A DNA stretch of 64,000 nucleotides from Thinopyrum elongatum. Its lineage: Eukaryota > Streptophyta > Magnoliopsida > Poales > Poaceae. The stretch lies in assembly GCA_011799875.1 (NCBI GenBank), contig CM022302.1, positions 58,197,599 to 58,261,598 of the forward strand. The letters run 5' to 3'. How positions within the stretch are numbered: position 1 is the stretch's first letter; every line of letters begins with the position of its first letter. Position numbers and translations under genes: made by a program. The notes under the pieces are model-generated. The model did no database searches, was not told the origin of the DNA, and saw nothing but the letters and a program-made list of their open reading frames with translations. This document shows positions 10,619 through 20,940 of the stretch, piece after piece.

Positions 10619-11116
10619 TTGGTATCAGGCCAGAATTTAATCATTGAAAAATTAAGGTATTTAAATTTAGAAGTTAGTACAGGTAAGGTAATAAATACTA
10701 AAGAGAATATTAATATAAGGTACAGAATAAATCCATCTGAGGAGCATATTTGGCATACATCTCATAGTCAGCTAAATATAGTGGTAGATTTGATATATAA
10801 TTTTTACATATCTAGGGGGAAAAGGCAAGACAATTTAGAACAAAAATTTGAAAGCATATTCAAAGAATATCAAAAACTCGCAGACAGGTGCTCCGGGTTA
10901 AATAATAAAATAGATATCATTCTGCATAAGCTAGAGGAAGCTAAAGCTAGACAAAATATAATTTGCAAGAATAACGACTATATTAAAGAAGAAGTGTTGT
11001 CAATAGGCCGTTATCTGAGTAAATGTAAAGACTCGTCGTCACGCACTGAATCAAGTCAAGATATTTTTGAAATAAAAAGGTTAGTACAAGAGGTAAAAAC
11101 TCTTATCCTCTCGTAG
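10619..11116 (+). CDS. Small coiled-coil protein, ORF1-like, lacking an AUG
   Basis: The frame opens right after an in-frame TAG (10616-10618) and covers the primer site, giving about 165 codons. It contains no ATG at all; the first near-cognate codon is TTG at 10619. The middle and C-terminal parts are Lys/Glu-rich with heptad-like spacing (KFESIFKEYQKLADRCSGLN, KIDIILHKLEEAKARQ), so a coiled coil is likely. Size and position match the small first ORF of badnaviruses and tungrovirus, whose product associates with virions; tungrovirus ORF I also starts at a non-AUG codon. Alternatively a spliced leader exon from the LTR supplies the start. It ends four bases before the ATG of the next ORF. 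Confidence 0.5.
   Translation: MVSGQNLIIEKLRYLNLEVSTGKVINTKENINIRYRINPSEEHIWHTSHSQLNIVVDLIYNFYISRGKRQDNLEQKFESIFKEYQKLADRCSGLNNKIDIILHKLEEAKARQNIICKNNDYIKEEVLSIGRYLSKCKDSSSRTESSQDIFEIKRLVQEVKTLILS
10620..10631 (+). other. Primer binding site (initiator Met-tRNA type)
   Basis: TGGTATCAGGCC directly follows the left LTR. The first nine bases equal the canonical TGGTATCAGAGC complement to plant initiator tRNA-Met used by both LTR retrotransposons and caulimovirids. Confidence 0.75.
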
Positions 11117-11120
11117 TTAT

Positions 11121-12758
11121 ATGAACGAATATAGCAAAGCATTAAACGAAGTTGGTAAACATTTGTCACCCCCTGTCGGATTTTCTGATCACGGCTCGCC
11201 AAAAGAAGACTCTAAAATTATAATAAGACAAGAAATAGTTGAAGAAATAGACATAGAATCTTTTATGACAGAAAGAGAAATTAGAAATAATAAGAATAAA
11301 AGTGTAATTGAATATTTAGAAAAGGCTAATGTAGATAATGAAATAATTTATTGGGAAAATAAGCTAAATCATATAGAATGGGAATATAGCCACTCTATGA
11401 CAATAGATTGGCCTAAGATAAGAGAAAGAGAATTATTTTTTATTAGAGAAATTGCTAGATTAAAAAGATTAAAAAGTGAGAAAAAACCAGCAATTAGTTG
11501 TTCTCGCGTGATAAATAACACCATAGCAGCAGAAGTAAAGAATGATAATATTAATAGTAATAATAATATTACCACTGAAAATAATGATAAAAATAAGAAT
11601 ATTGCTCAGAGTCACAAAGATGAAGTTGTGGATGAAGAAGAGCAATGGGATATAAATAATAAGCTATTACTAGAAAGTTATGAAGAAGAAGAGTTAGAAG
11701 ATAAAAATTATGATGATTCAGAACAAAATAATGATTTTTATAACTCGCTAGATGATGTGGGATTGCATAATTTAGACAATGCAATGGAAGCCATGGAAGT
11801 AGAAAATAGTGGTAAAAGAAGAAGGGGATATGGAGAATCGTCAGTAAGAAGAGATGAAGAAAGAGAAAGACCTACCAGATCAGCTGGACAATGGCCCCCA
11901 GAAAAAGTTGACTACCAACCCACATATATCCCTGGACAATATAGATATATGGGTACCAAGAGAAGAGATTTTGAAAGGCCAGTGCAATTTCAAAATTATA
12001 AAAATGATGGTGCTATATTAAATTTAGCAGCCCATGATCCGATAGATTGGCCGAATATAATTAGCATATGGAAAAGTTTAATAGTTCAAAAATATATACA
12101 AAACCAGCATAATATTGGCATTAAGGTTAAAGATATGTTAACATATCTTGAAACATTTTTAGGAGAATCTGTAAAAGTCCTATGGGAACAATGGGTAGAA
12201 GCATGCCCTGATCAATACCAAGAATTAAAAAGAGCAGGAAGCAATCCGAATAACTTTGCAAATATTATTTCAAATATGATCATAGCAGAAGATCCAGAAT
12301 TAGTACATACGACCTTACAAAATGAAAGATTAAGAGAAATAGAAAAATTAACTTTGACAAGCTGGAAAGGCATAAAGGAATTCTCCCAGCATTACTTATA
12401 TAATGCTACCACTGCTAAGCAAGGCTTTAATATAGGAGTAGTAGAAAAATATTTTAATAAGTTGTCTGACCCTCTAGGGTCCATAATATTTGAGGAATAT
12501 AAAAAGGAATCAGGAGGAAATATTGTAAACATATCTCAAGCCATAACATTTGTCTTTAAACAGCTGAGAAAGATATGTACATGCATACAAGCTCAAAGAT
12601 CTATGAAGAAAACAGATTATAATTTCTGCAGTAACATTGTCCAAATACCATTAACATATGGAGAAGAAAGGTACAAGAATAAAAAATATTATAATCCCAA
12701 AGGAGAGATAATAGAAATTTTAGAAGTAAGAAAAGGTTTTCTTAAGAAGGTCAGATAA
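11121..12758 (+). pseudogene. Pararetrovirus-like coat (capsid) protein, C-terminally frameshifted
   Basis: This is a 545-codon frame. Residues 1-130 are charged and helical. Residues 130-240 are very acidic and Asn-rich (EEEELEDKNYDDSEQNN). A basic stretch follows (KRRRGYGESSVRRDEERERP). From about residue 290 the sequence resembles the capsid region of badna/tungroviruses (DPIDWPNIISIWKSLIV, VKDMLTYLETFLGESVK, LWEQWVEACPDQYQELKRAG, IAEDPELVHTTLQNERLREI). Acidic N-terminus, basic patch, capsid core and then a CCHC knuckle is the normal order. The frame stops at 12756-12758 before the knuckle, which follows in another frame at 12823, so small indels at 12750-12825 separated them. A-rich codon use is unlike the surrounding CACTA genes. 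Confidence 0.6.
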
Positions 12759-12822
12759 TAGAGCCCCATTTCTACATAAAGAAAATATAGAAGATATGTC
12801 CTAGAAAAACTTATGATAAACA

Positions 12823-13452
12823 TGTAGGTGTTTTATATGTAACTCTCCAGATCACCTAAGTAGAACTTGCCCTAATGAAGACCAGAAAAGATACTCTAGT
12901 AAATATGAAGAACAAGAAAGAGTTTTAATTATAGATAGTGTTAATGAAAATATATTAACATGTGATGAAGAAATAAAAGATGATGAGTCAATATATTCAA
13001 TTATTGAAACAGATGAAGTAGAAAATGAGACTCAAGAATATGATTCAAGTGAAGATGAGATAGACTTAATAGATGAGTTGTCAGGTTTAAAAATAGAAAT
13101 GATGAACCAAGTACATTGCGAACATGATTGGATTAAAGGAAAAGGTGATTATAATATCAAATGTGTTTTCTGTATATATTATCCAAGCCAAGATAATAGG
13201 TCCACATGCAGCTTATGTCTAAGGCAAGCTTGTGCCTCCTGTCTAAAAGCCAAAAATCAAATATGGAAACAGGAAATAGAGTTTGAACCAGAAGAAAAAA
13301 TATTATCTAGTAGAGTCAGAAATCTAGAAAATAGGATGAATATACTAGAAGCAGTGCTAGAAATATTAAAAGATGAGCTAAAGAATAATAAAGAAGAAGA
13401 ATATGGTGCTGCTGAAAGCACAGAAATAAAGGAAGGAACGGTTATAAAGTAA
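12823..13452 (+). pseudogene. CCHC zinc knuckle and second Cys-rich region of coat protein
   Basis: The frame is open from just after a stop at 12817-12819. It begins with a zinc knuckle CRCFICNSPDHLSRTC (C-X2-C-X4-H-X4-C type). A long acidic linker follows (EIKDDESIYS, DSSEDEIDLIDEL). The second cluster opens CEHDW and has Cys/His spacing through CVFC, CSLC and CASC. A C-terminal coiled coil (RVRNLENRMNILEAVLEIL) ends at TAA 13450-13452. A CCHC knuckle followed by a second cluster of paired cysteines is characteristic of badnavirus and tungrovirus coat regions. It was probably continuous with the preceding ORF; the break between them lies at 12750-12825. Confidence 0.6.
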
Positions 13453-13517
13453 TATGGGAGCATATTAAAGAATAATGTCGTATCTAATATATCCTCTTAA
13501 TCATTAATTTTACAGAT

Positions 13518-14390
13518 ATGAGGAAAGGACTTCACCCCCACGTGTTTGAGACAATCAGCTTTGGAGCTGAGAATAGTCTGAAGATATTTGAGCCAAATAC
13601 TTTTAATTTCAGGCCCAAGAAATATATGTATCAAGATGAAGTTCAAGGATGCATACTTGATAATTTCTGGAATCAATATAATAACAAAAGAAATGATAAA
13701 GGTTATATGCTATCAATCCTGAATAGCCTAGCAGAATATTTCAATATGTTAAATAGAGGAAAAATGATGAATAAAGGACATACGTCCGCAGAGAATATGG
13801 AATATCCAGAACGCAAGACGTTATATGTCTTGTTTGAAGGAAAAAGGCCAGGTATATATACTTCATATGAAGAAATAAGTATAGAAAAATTAATAGCAAA
13901 GAAAAATGGAGAAAGCATAAACTGGAAAAGTTATGCTTGTGTACATGAAGCTTTAAAACATGCAGAGGCTGTCATAGGATCTGAATATTATATACAGCCA
14001 TCAGCCGAAGAATATATCCACAAGGTGCATAAGAGAAATAATGCCAATCCGGCAACAGCAGTTCTCACAAAGTTGAAAATAGATGAATCAAGCTCCGGCT
14101 ATGAAAAAGATAATATTTCTCCAAAATATAAATCATATAAAGAATGTCTTGTCAAAGGAGTGGATTCTTTAAATGGGGAATATATAGATATGAAAATAGA
14201 TGAAAAATGGGAAGATATGTCAAAAGTATGGAAGGAAGAATTGAAAATAGAATTAAAAGAAGAAATATTAAAGGATTTAAGACAAGATATAGTTGAAGAA
14301 ATAAAGAAAGAATGTAATCAAAAATATGTTTCTCATTTGTCTGACGATGATCATATGGACATCGTTGGGCATGGACAGGATATTGATTAG
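13518..14390 (+). CDS. Viroplasmin-like domain protein (Cauli_VI type N-terminal fold) with C-terminal coiled coil
   Basis: A 290-codon frame starts at the ATG at 13518, two bases after a splice-acceptor-like TTTTACAG. Residues about 90-155 match the viroplasmin/RNase H N-terminal domain pattern: LYVLFEGKRPGIYTSYEE, then NWKSYACVHEALKHAEAVIG. In cellular and caulimovirid proteins this small domain (YxVxxGxxPGIYxSWxE...FKSxxEA) binds nucleic-acid hybrids or ribosomes. The C-terminal third is acidic and helical (KIDEKWEDMSKVWKEELKI). In caulimovirids a viroplasmin-type gene follows the polymerase ORF. Here it follows the Cys-rich region directly, consistent with loss of protease-RT-RNase H. I see no internal stop. 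Confidence 0.5.
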   Translation: MRKGLHPHVFETISFGAENSLKIFEPNTFNFRPKKYMYQDEVQGCILDNFWNQYNNKRNDKGYMLSILNSLAEYFNMLNRGKMMNKGHTSAENMEYPERKTLYVLFEGKRPGIYTSYEEISIEKLIAKKNGESINWKSYACVHEALKHAEAVIGSEYYIQPSAEEYIHKVHKRNNANPATAVLTKLKIDESSSGYEKDNISPKYKSYKECLVKGVDSLNGEYIDMKIDEKWEDMSKVWKEELKIELKEEILKDLRQDIVEEIKKECNQKYVSHLSDDDHMDIVGHGQDID

Positions 14391-14548
14391 CAATTAATGA
14401 TACGTGAATATTAATCAATAGGCCATATACTTGAATTGATATTGCTACCAATTTTATCGGGCGCGGAGGACCTCCCCCCCGAAAATATGAATGCAACCCG
14501 AATATTGATATTGTATATCAATTATATTGGCGGGGAAGACCCACCCAG
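14391..14548 (+). other. 3' internal region with polypurine stretch
   Basis: Non-coding. It contains two similar GC-rich motifs, GGGCGCGGAGGACC (14459) and GGCGGGGAAGACCC (14529). The second lies just before the right LTR and is the candidate polypurine tract. Confidence 0.5.
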
Positions 14549-15656
14549 TGAAAAAAAATATGATGCATCAGATGCCAGAATATTTGCATCAGAGAAGAAG
14601 GCGGAGTTCAAGATTCAAGCCAATGGTGTGAGCAATCTCTGTGCATTGCTTATATAATTAGAAGATACTGGAGGCAAGCCAATAATCCACCAGGAGACAA
14701 TGCCCACGTGAAGAAAGGCGAAGATTCCTGAAGATTGAAGTCTGTCGGGCACTTTCTCTCGCACTTTTCCATATTTTAGAAGGATATGCATATACCCTAG
14801 TAGGACACGCGTGCATGCTACCGTATGTAAAATAAATAAGTGAGGGCCTCGCTGGCAGTCGAGCGAAGGCTCCCGAAGGCTCTCTTGTAGCCAGCTCTCG
14901 CCTATAAAAGGAGAGGTTGGCCAAGACGCAGGAGGGCACCAAGGAACGAGGCACCAGACACCGAGCACCTGAGAGAGAGCACTCAGCCCTCAAGCAAGAG
15001 CCAGCTCTCCTCTTCCTTAGTAGATTAGCCACCACCACCTGGTAGTATAGCCAAGAAGGCGCTGAGATCGCCAGGAATATCAAGGTAATCTCCTAGTTCG
15101 TGTGTAATCCCTTCGGGGTTTCCGCGAAAGGGAAAACCATATGTAAATTATGTTGTTGAAATGATGTAGTTTCTTTGGTTTCACTTGGCGTTTTCATTTA
15201 TGAATTTATGGGAAGAGTTCTTATGCTAGGGATCCTATAGGAGAAATCTCTGCGTGTGTAGTTCTCTGTGTAGCCCAGAGTTGGCGTTGAATGAGAACCT
15301 TGTGGCCATAGAGAAGTGTTCCCTTCGGGTGGAACTGCCTGGGAAAACGATAAGAACTTAGCCTAATAAATTTGCAATTAAAACCGTCAAGTGAACGTAA
15401 CTAGCTACATCTGATGCAACATAATGATAAATATAGTGAGTATCAAGTAGGAATATTACAACACTGCGCGCACCGTCGGACGAACTGACTAAGCCTCGTC
15501 AGCTCCTAATAGATCCTGCATATAGTTGCCAATAGTAAGCTGAATATTAACTGCAGACACTGATCAGCATCAAATAGCACCGCATATATATTGTTCGCGC
15601 ACACTGATATAGACCGCAGAATATTAGTGAATATTGAATATTGATATCCCGTGTAG
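14549..15656 (+). repeat. Right LTR of the pararetrovirus-like element
   Basis: It matches the left LTR from its first bases (TGAAAAAAAATATGATGCATC) to CCCGTGTAG, with a TATA box at 14903. It ends exactly where the left copy meets the primer site, which supports a true LTR over a chance duplication. A TA microsatellite follows. Confidence 0.75.
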
Positions 15657-15708
15657 TATATATATATATAATTTGGTATATACAATTTCTCCTACAATTT
15701 GTATATCA

Positions 15709-18700
15709 TTACATGCAGGCATTAGGTGAAATGGTATTCTCCGTCGGGAGATATACCTGCTGAAGCAAAAATCCCGCCATTTCCTCTTGAAGTGCTCGTA
15801 TGCGGTCCTTTGGTAGGAGCCTATCCCGCATCTCCACTATCTTTAAAGAAGGAGATCAATATGAATATATTAGTTGTGTGTATATATATTAGATCATGAT
15901 AAAAAAATTACGAATAGTGTTTACGTATCCAAAGATGTCAGGCATCTCGGCTCCTTTCGGTCATAAAGCGAATGTTCTCGCAAACGTAGTATGCACATGA
16001 ATTAGTCCCCTTTTTCTACCTCATACACTTTACGAGAATAGAATTCAATCAGATAATAATCAAGCATGATAATGGTATTGAAACTAGAATTAAAGAAATG
16101 CGCGGACGTAGCTAGTACTACTTAATTACCTTGGACCGTCGCCATTTCAGCTGTGGTTTCCATTGACCGCGGACCTCTTTGATGAACTTTTTCCAAACCC
16201 TGCCCGGCAAAGAAAATGAATAAAGAAGTTATTAATTACTTGATATCAGGAAATGAACTAAACAGGCTGACATAGTGCGATAATGATTCAAATTACCTGT
16301 CGAGCATAAAAAACAAGCTGATGTATTCTTCAGGGTCTTTACCTAGTGAGTCCAGTACTTCAACAGTCCCTCGTCAACTCTAATGATTAGTAGGATCCAG
16401 TGGAATCTGCGCACACGTTTGTATAAGCGGGGATGCATAACTCATCAACTACACTTAACATCGAGTAAGTAAAAATAGAATTTGTAGTACAAGACAGTAA
16501 CACTCACCTGAAGTTCTAAGGAAAAAGTATTTCTGGTCTGGTATTTAGTTCCTTCAAAAACATTAGCAATCTATTCTCTGTGTCTTGTTTGTGGTTATTT
16601 AACACATTTTCATTAACGGTATTTGGGTCAATGAACCCAATGCCATAGACTCCATCTCTTTTCATTTCAAAAATCTTCATTCTGCATAATACCACACAAA
16701 AGAATATAGTGAGAATAAGTACAGGCAATAAACGAGCTGAGCTAGAGACTTAAATTACAGAAAGAAATCACTTACAGACAATAGCAACTGACGAGAGATT
16801 TGTCGAGTGCGTCTAGATTGAATAACTGAAAAAATTCTGGAAATTCAATCCACACATCTTTTCCATGAAAGTAATGCTCTGGCTTGACTTTCACCATGAG
16901 GCTCTCTAGCCTGGCCTTTGTGTTGATAGAAGCTTCTCCTCATCAGGCCTGACCAGAGGGTTCCCGGGGACATATTTCCATGCTAGTTCCTTCGGATCGT
17001 CCATCGTGGGGACTTCCTCGATGCCTAGGAGTTGTTCAACAATGATACCCATCTCTCTAGCCATCTCTCTATTAGCGTCGGTTACCGCCTTATCGGTACT
17101 CACCTTGAGCGGGGGGATCGATTGCACTGCCTGTTCTCCGAGCTGAGGAACAGTTTTCCCGCTTTTATTACTACCTGTAAGGCTCGACTGCTGATTTTTT
17201 TGTTGATAATATGAATGGCTAATAGAGTGTTCATAGTCTGATCGCCTTTTCTCCACAGCCGGTTTAGCAAGATCCACAAAGTGTTGTACGACTTTCTCAG
17301 GTATTTTCTCCTTTGGCAGCGGGGGCGGTTTTGGTGCAAAATGGGCCTGCACTTCGGAAGCCACTTGGGCTTTGGTTTCCTCCTCAGTCATCTCGTAAGC
17401 CAACTTCTTTTTGGCAGGAGGCTTGGATTTCTTCTTTGGTGCTCGCTTCCGCTTTGTAGTAGGCTGACACGCTAGAGTTCGATATTGCGGACTCACGCTG
17501 GGCTCCGTCTCGGGGTGGGATGGAGTCGGCTGACGCGGCGGAGATCGATATGGTGGCAGACTCGCGCTGCGCTCCGTCTCGATGTGGGGAGTCGGCTGAC
17601 GTGGCGGACTTGTTGGAGGAGGACTCGGTCGCCTTGGCACCGAGTTTGGAAAGACGATGCATTCCTTTCTCCATACAATGAGACCACGTATGACTTCTCC
17701 CAGTGTCTGCTCCCCTTGACCTCCAAGAAAGTCAAGCTCTAGTGAGTCATATCCCGACATAACTTCATCCACCCCGACACGAGCATAGCCAGCTGGAATC
17801 GGATTGCCATGGATGGTTGCTTCAGGTGCATTCGGTAAAGCATAGCCGACCGCCACCTTCATGGATATGTTCTTTTGTTTCATGTGTAACTCACAACTTG
17901 TCGTCTCTTTGGTATCATCCACGAGGTAGCGAGCCAGCAGTGCATTATCGGCCGGGAGCCCGTTGGAACCCATGCTGCTTTTCGGCATAGAAGGGATGGC
18001 ACTATCCAATGCTGGATCTGGTTGCTCCTGCCGCTGTGACGCCCTTTGCTGGCTAATTGTGTCGATCTGCTCCTACTGCCGCATGAAAGCGCGTTCCAAC
18101 TCCGCGTTCTTTGATTCTACCTTTTGAAGCCGGTCTGCATTCTGCTTCTTCTGGTCTGCATCCTGCTTCTTCTTTCTCGCACGACTTCTGTAAGTGTCGT
18201 TCCACTCCGCAAACCCCTCAACCCACGGAACAACGCCTTTGCCTCGTGTTCATCCCGGGTGTTCAGGATTCTTGAGGGCGTGTGTAAGCTCGTCGTTCTC
18301 TCTCTCGGGATGGAACGCCCCCGTTCGAGCCTCTTCTATTGCTTCAAGTAAAGCGTCTGAGGCTTCTTTAAGACTTGCCTGTTCAATAATCTCCCCTGTC
18401 TTTGGGTCCAACTTTCCTCCATGCGCATAAAACCAAGTCCTGCACCTGTCGGGCCAACCCACTATTTTTGGAGTGACCCGTGTAGCAATCATCTTTTCCT
18501 CAGATTCATCCCACTTAGGCAACCCAGTCTTGTAGCCACCTGGCCCCAGAACATGGTGAAACTTTTTTTCTCAGCATTTATCTTGTTTTTCCTCGACCGT
18601 TTCTTAGCTGCTTTCGATTCTTTGAACTGCACAAATAAGTCCCAGTGATCTTTTACCGGCTCTAGTGGTCCAGTGAATTCTGGAGTCTTCTTTTCTGCGT

Positions 18701-19397
18701 TGACGTAGTTGGCCCATAATCTTTTCTTCCAAGTTTGGAATTGTGTGGCCATCTTCTTAAGAGCACACTTCTTGACTTTTTCCTGTTGGAGATATATGAA
18801 ACCCTCTGATAGGGTGAAATGTGACATGAGCATATCACAAAGCAGATTTTTTGCTCTTTCGTCGACATAACTAACTCATCGATCTTCCTTTGGCTTATTC
18901 CATTCTTGAACGGTGATCGGGATTTGGTCCCTAACAATAGCTCCGCATTGACGTATAAATTTGTCCGCATTCTTTTTAGGAGCAATCGGTTCGCCATCTT
19001 CTTTGATTTCATCGATGTTGTACTTTATGCCATCGGGCAACTTTTTGGCCGGGCCTCGTACTACGCTTGTAAAAGATTTGCTCGATCCAGAGGGCTAATT
19101 AAAAGAAGAAAGATTCGTTAATATATATATATATATATACAAATCAATTAATACATGTAATGATCACCAGAGGCCTTATATATATATATATACCTCACCG
19201 AACTTTGTTAATTGGAGAACATTTCCTTCACCATCATTGTTTGTGTGCCCTTCGTCTATTGGTTCTTCATCAATTCCCTCACCGGACTCGTTCAGATATT
19301 GTGAGCCGTCATCTGGTTCAATCTCTGGGTTTTGGGAGCGTATCATGTCGAACATGATATCCTCTTGATCATGGTCGTCTATGCCACTATAGTCCAT
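15709..19397 (-). pseudogene. CACTA ORF: DUF8039-like domain, Pro-rich linker and Ulp1-like C48 protease
   Basis: Exons on the minus strand fit GT-AG borders: 19397-19194, 19094-16776, 16681-16508, 16406-16297, 16199-16130, about 16030-15925 and 15840-15709. The N-terminus (MDYSGIDDHDQEDIMFDMIR) is acidic. The long second exon holds a charged helical region, then a DUF8039-like domain (VAVGYALPNAP, IPAGYARVGVDEV, LGEVIRGLIVWRKE) and a Pro-rich repeat SPPRQPTP with basic KKKSKPPAKKK. Downstream exons match a Ulp1/SENP-type Cys protease: FHWILLII with the His, VWKKFIKEVRGQWK, and a NSCAYYVCENIR Cys box. Stops at 18876-18878, 18250-18252 and 18073-18075, plus frameshifts near 18540 and 16915, inactivate it. 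In related elements such proteins may desumoylate host or transposon factors; that role is inference. Confidence 0.7.
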
Positions 19398-19496
19398 AGC
19401 TTAACTAATCCAGAAGAAAGATAAAATAATTTAGTATTCAAATTAGAATGCATTCAATAGGCAAAAACTAATACATCTCGAATAATCCAGTTAATG

Positions 19497-19600
19497 CATC
19501 ATCGAATATTATCACTAATACATCTCGAATATTATCACTAATACATCTCGAATATTATCATATAACATCACTAATACAGCTCGAATATTATCGAATAATC
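19497..19600. repeat. 23-bp tandem repeat in CACTA intron or leader
   Basis: The unit ATTATCACTAATACATCTCGA(AT) occurs about three times in a row, with a degenerate fourth copy. No coding function is seen. Confidence 0.6.
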
Positions 19601-20389
19601 TAGTTGACTCGCGGTTCCTGAGGTGCGGGCGGTGGACACCCAAAGAGAAGGAACCATCACAGGATCATAGCTCGTGTGAGATCCCTGAAGAACCTGACGT
19701 CCAACGCAACCATGTAGCGATGGACGTGCTCGTCCTCCTCCCTGACATGGTGACGTACCACCTCCTGTGGGGCCGGCTGCCTCCGCACTGATAGTGGCCC
19801 AGGCGACCCCTACCAAAGAAGCTCCGAGTCAACGACGGGAGTCCGATTCCTCACCAAGCTGCGCGCCCCGGAATGTAGCACCTCCCAGTGTCAGCCCGGC
19901 GGAGCCCAGTCCCGGACATGGCGCCACTCAAGCAGGTTGTCGCCGCTGAGTCGACGATGAGGATGCGGGCCGGGCATCGCCGACGTCGAGAACAAATTCT
20001 TATGAAAACAAATTCCTATGCAATAATTATCATTTTATTATGCTACTCATATTTAATAAACTTTTACAACTATACTAGATGGGCAAATTTGAACAACATT
20101 TTATAGCATTGATCCAACCATTCTTTTTTTATAGAGAACCCACACTTGAACAACATTTCTATTCATCCATTTAACATCCATCTATCTAACATTTCTATTC
20201 ATCCATCATACTAACATACATCAATATAACATCTATCCATCTACATATCCATCTAACATTCATCTAATTAACATTCATCTACACACAAAAAAATATTCAT
20301 CTAATTAACATTCATCTACACACAAAAATACATAATAAATACATCTAATTAACATTCATCTACACACAAAAAAATATGAACAAATTAAA
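19601..20389 (-). other. CACTA gene leader: exon-like GC-rich block and AT-rich repeats
   Basis: 19600-19990 is GC-rich, with a minus open frame (PTGGGTSPCQGGGRARPSL) that may be an upstream exon of the DUF8039/Ulp1 gene, but I recognise no domain. 20160-20375 holds about three degenerate copies of a unit near 40 bp with CATCTAATTAACATTCATCT. This region probably holds introns of the same gene. Confidence 0.35.
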
Positions 20390-20740
20390 AAAAAGATGAA
20401 CAAAAGCAGGAGGAGAGGCTCACCAAGCGTGATCGTCGGGGCCGAGGGAGGCGGGGAGGACGCTGGAGACGGAGGGAGGTGCGCCGGTGGACGGAGGGAG
20501 GTGGGGAATACGCTGGGGACGGAGGGAGGCGCGTGGAGGAGCGGCGCCGGCGCGGGCTCGGGCCGCGGCGGCGCGTGGAGGAGCAGCGACGTCAGGCAGA
20601 GGAAGGCGGCGGGAGCTGACATCGAGGGCGCGGTCGGGCAGCCTAACGGCGTCGCGTGGAGGCCAGCGGCGGGAGCGGACGCGTCGAGGAGCAGCTGGTC
20701 GAACGGGTGAGGGAGAGAAAGATTTGGGGAAGAAGGGACA
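20390..20740 (-). other. 5' exon of the second CACTA gene
   Basis: This is a GC-rich block that on the minus strand begins after a TATA-like ATTTAAAT (about 20738) and a CT-rich leader, and ends with the donor CTTG|GTGAGCCTC near 20422. The same donor context ends the first leader exon near the right terminus (33236). The Pro/Ala-rich open frame is low complexity and may be untranslated. Confidence 0.45.
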
Positions 20741-20754
20741 ATTTAAATACCCAG

Positions 20755-20940
20755 AGGCCTTTAGTCCCGGTGCGTGGTCTTTAGTCCCGGTTGGTGCCAG
20801 GAACCGGGACTAAAGGCCTACCCTTTAGTCCCGGTTGCCACCACCAACTGGGACTAAAGGTCTATTTTCGGCGGTCCAAATTACGGGCGGGAGAAGGACC
20901 TTTAGTCCCGGTTGGTGGTGGCAACCGGGACTAAAGGTGT
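20755..20940. repeat. Internal copy of the CACTA subterminal repeat array
   Basis: Six or more TTTAGTCCCGG/CCGGGACTAAA motifs sit here, arranged as inverted pairs (GTTGCCACCACCAACTGGGAC and GTTGGTGGTGGCAACCGGGAC). They are identical in type to those at both transposon ends but lie over 11 kb from either. No CACTA terminus is adjacent. It lies just upstream of the second gene's 5' exon, so it may act as its promoter or enhancer. Confidence 0.7.

Larger units (their letters stand above)
9387..15656 (+). mobile_element. LTR element carrying pararetrovirus-like (badna/tungrovirus-type) coat genes, no polymerase
   Basis: Two long direct repeats (9387-10618 and 14549-15656) start TGAAAAAAAAT and end CCCGTGTAG. 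The first is followed at once by TGGTATCAGGCC, a match to the initiator-Met tRNA primer site. A purine-rich GGCGGGGAAGA (14529-14539) precedes the second. The A-rich interior encodes four reading frames. These are a coiled-coil protein, a coat-like protein, a CCHC and second Cys-rich region, and a viroplasmin-like protein, in the order used by plant pararetroviruses (Caulimoviridae). Protease, reverse transcriptase and RNase H are absent. I see no target duplication. It could be a pol-deleted LTR retrotransposon related to caulimovirids or an endogenous pararetrovirus derivative. The combination is seen in the sequence; the origin is inference. Confidence 0.65.

Noticed and set aside
9387..15656. 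Alternative reading as a tandem endogenous pararetrovirus with a repeated intergenic region
   Set aside because: A circular genome integrated in tandem should continue past the primer site after the second repeat. Here the second repeat stops exactly at the LTR/primer-site border, and a purine tract precedes it. I prefer LTR structure but keep the alternative open.
19120..19195. TA microsatellites as regulatory elements
   Set aside because: Simple AT repeats within an intron. Nothing indicates function.
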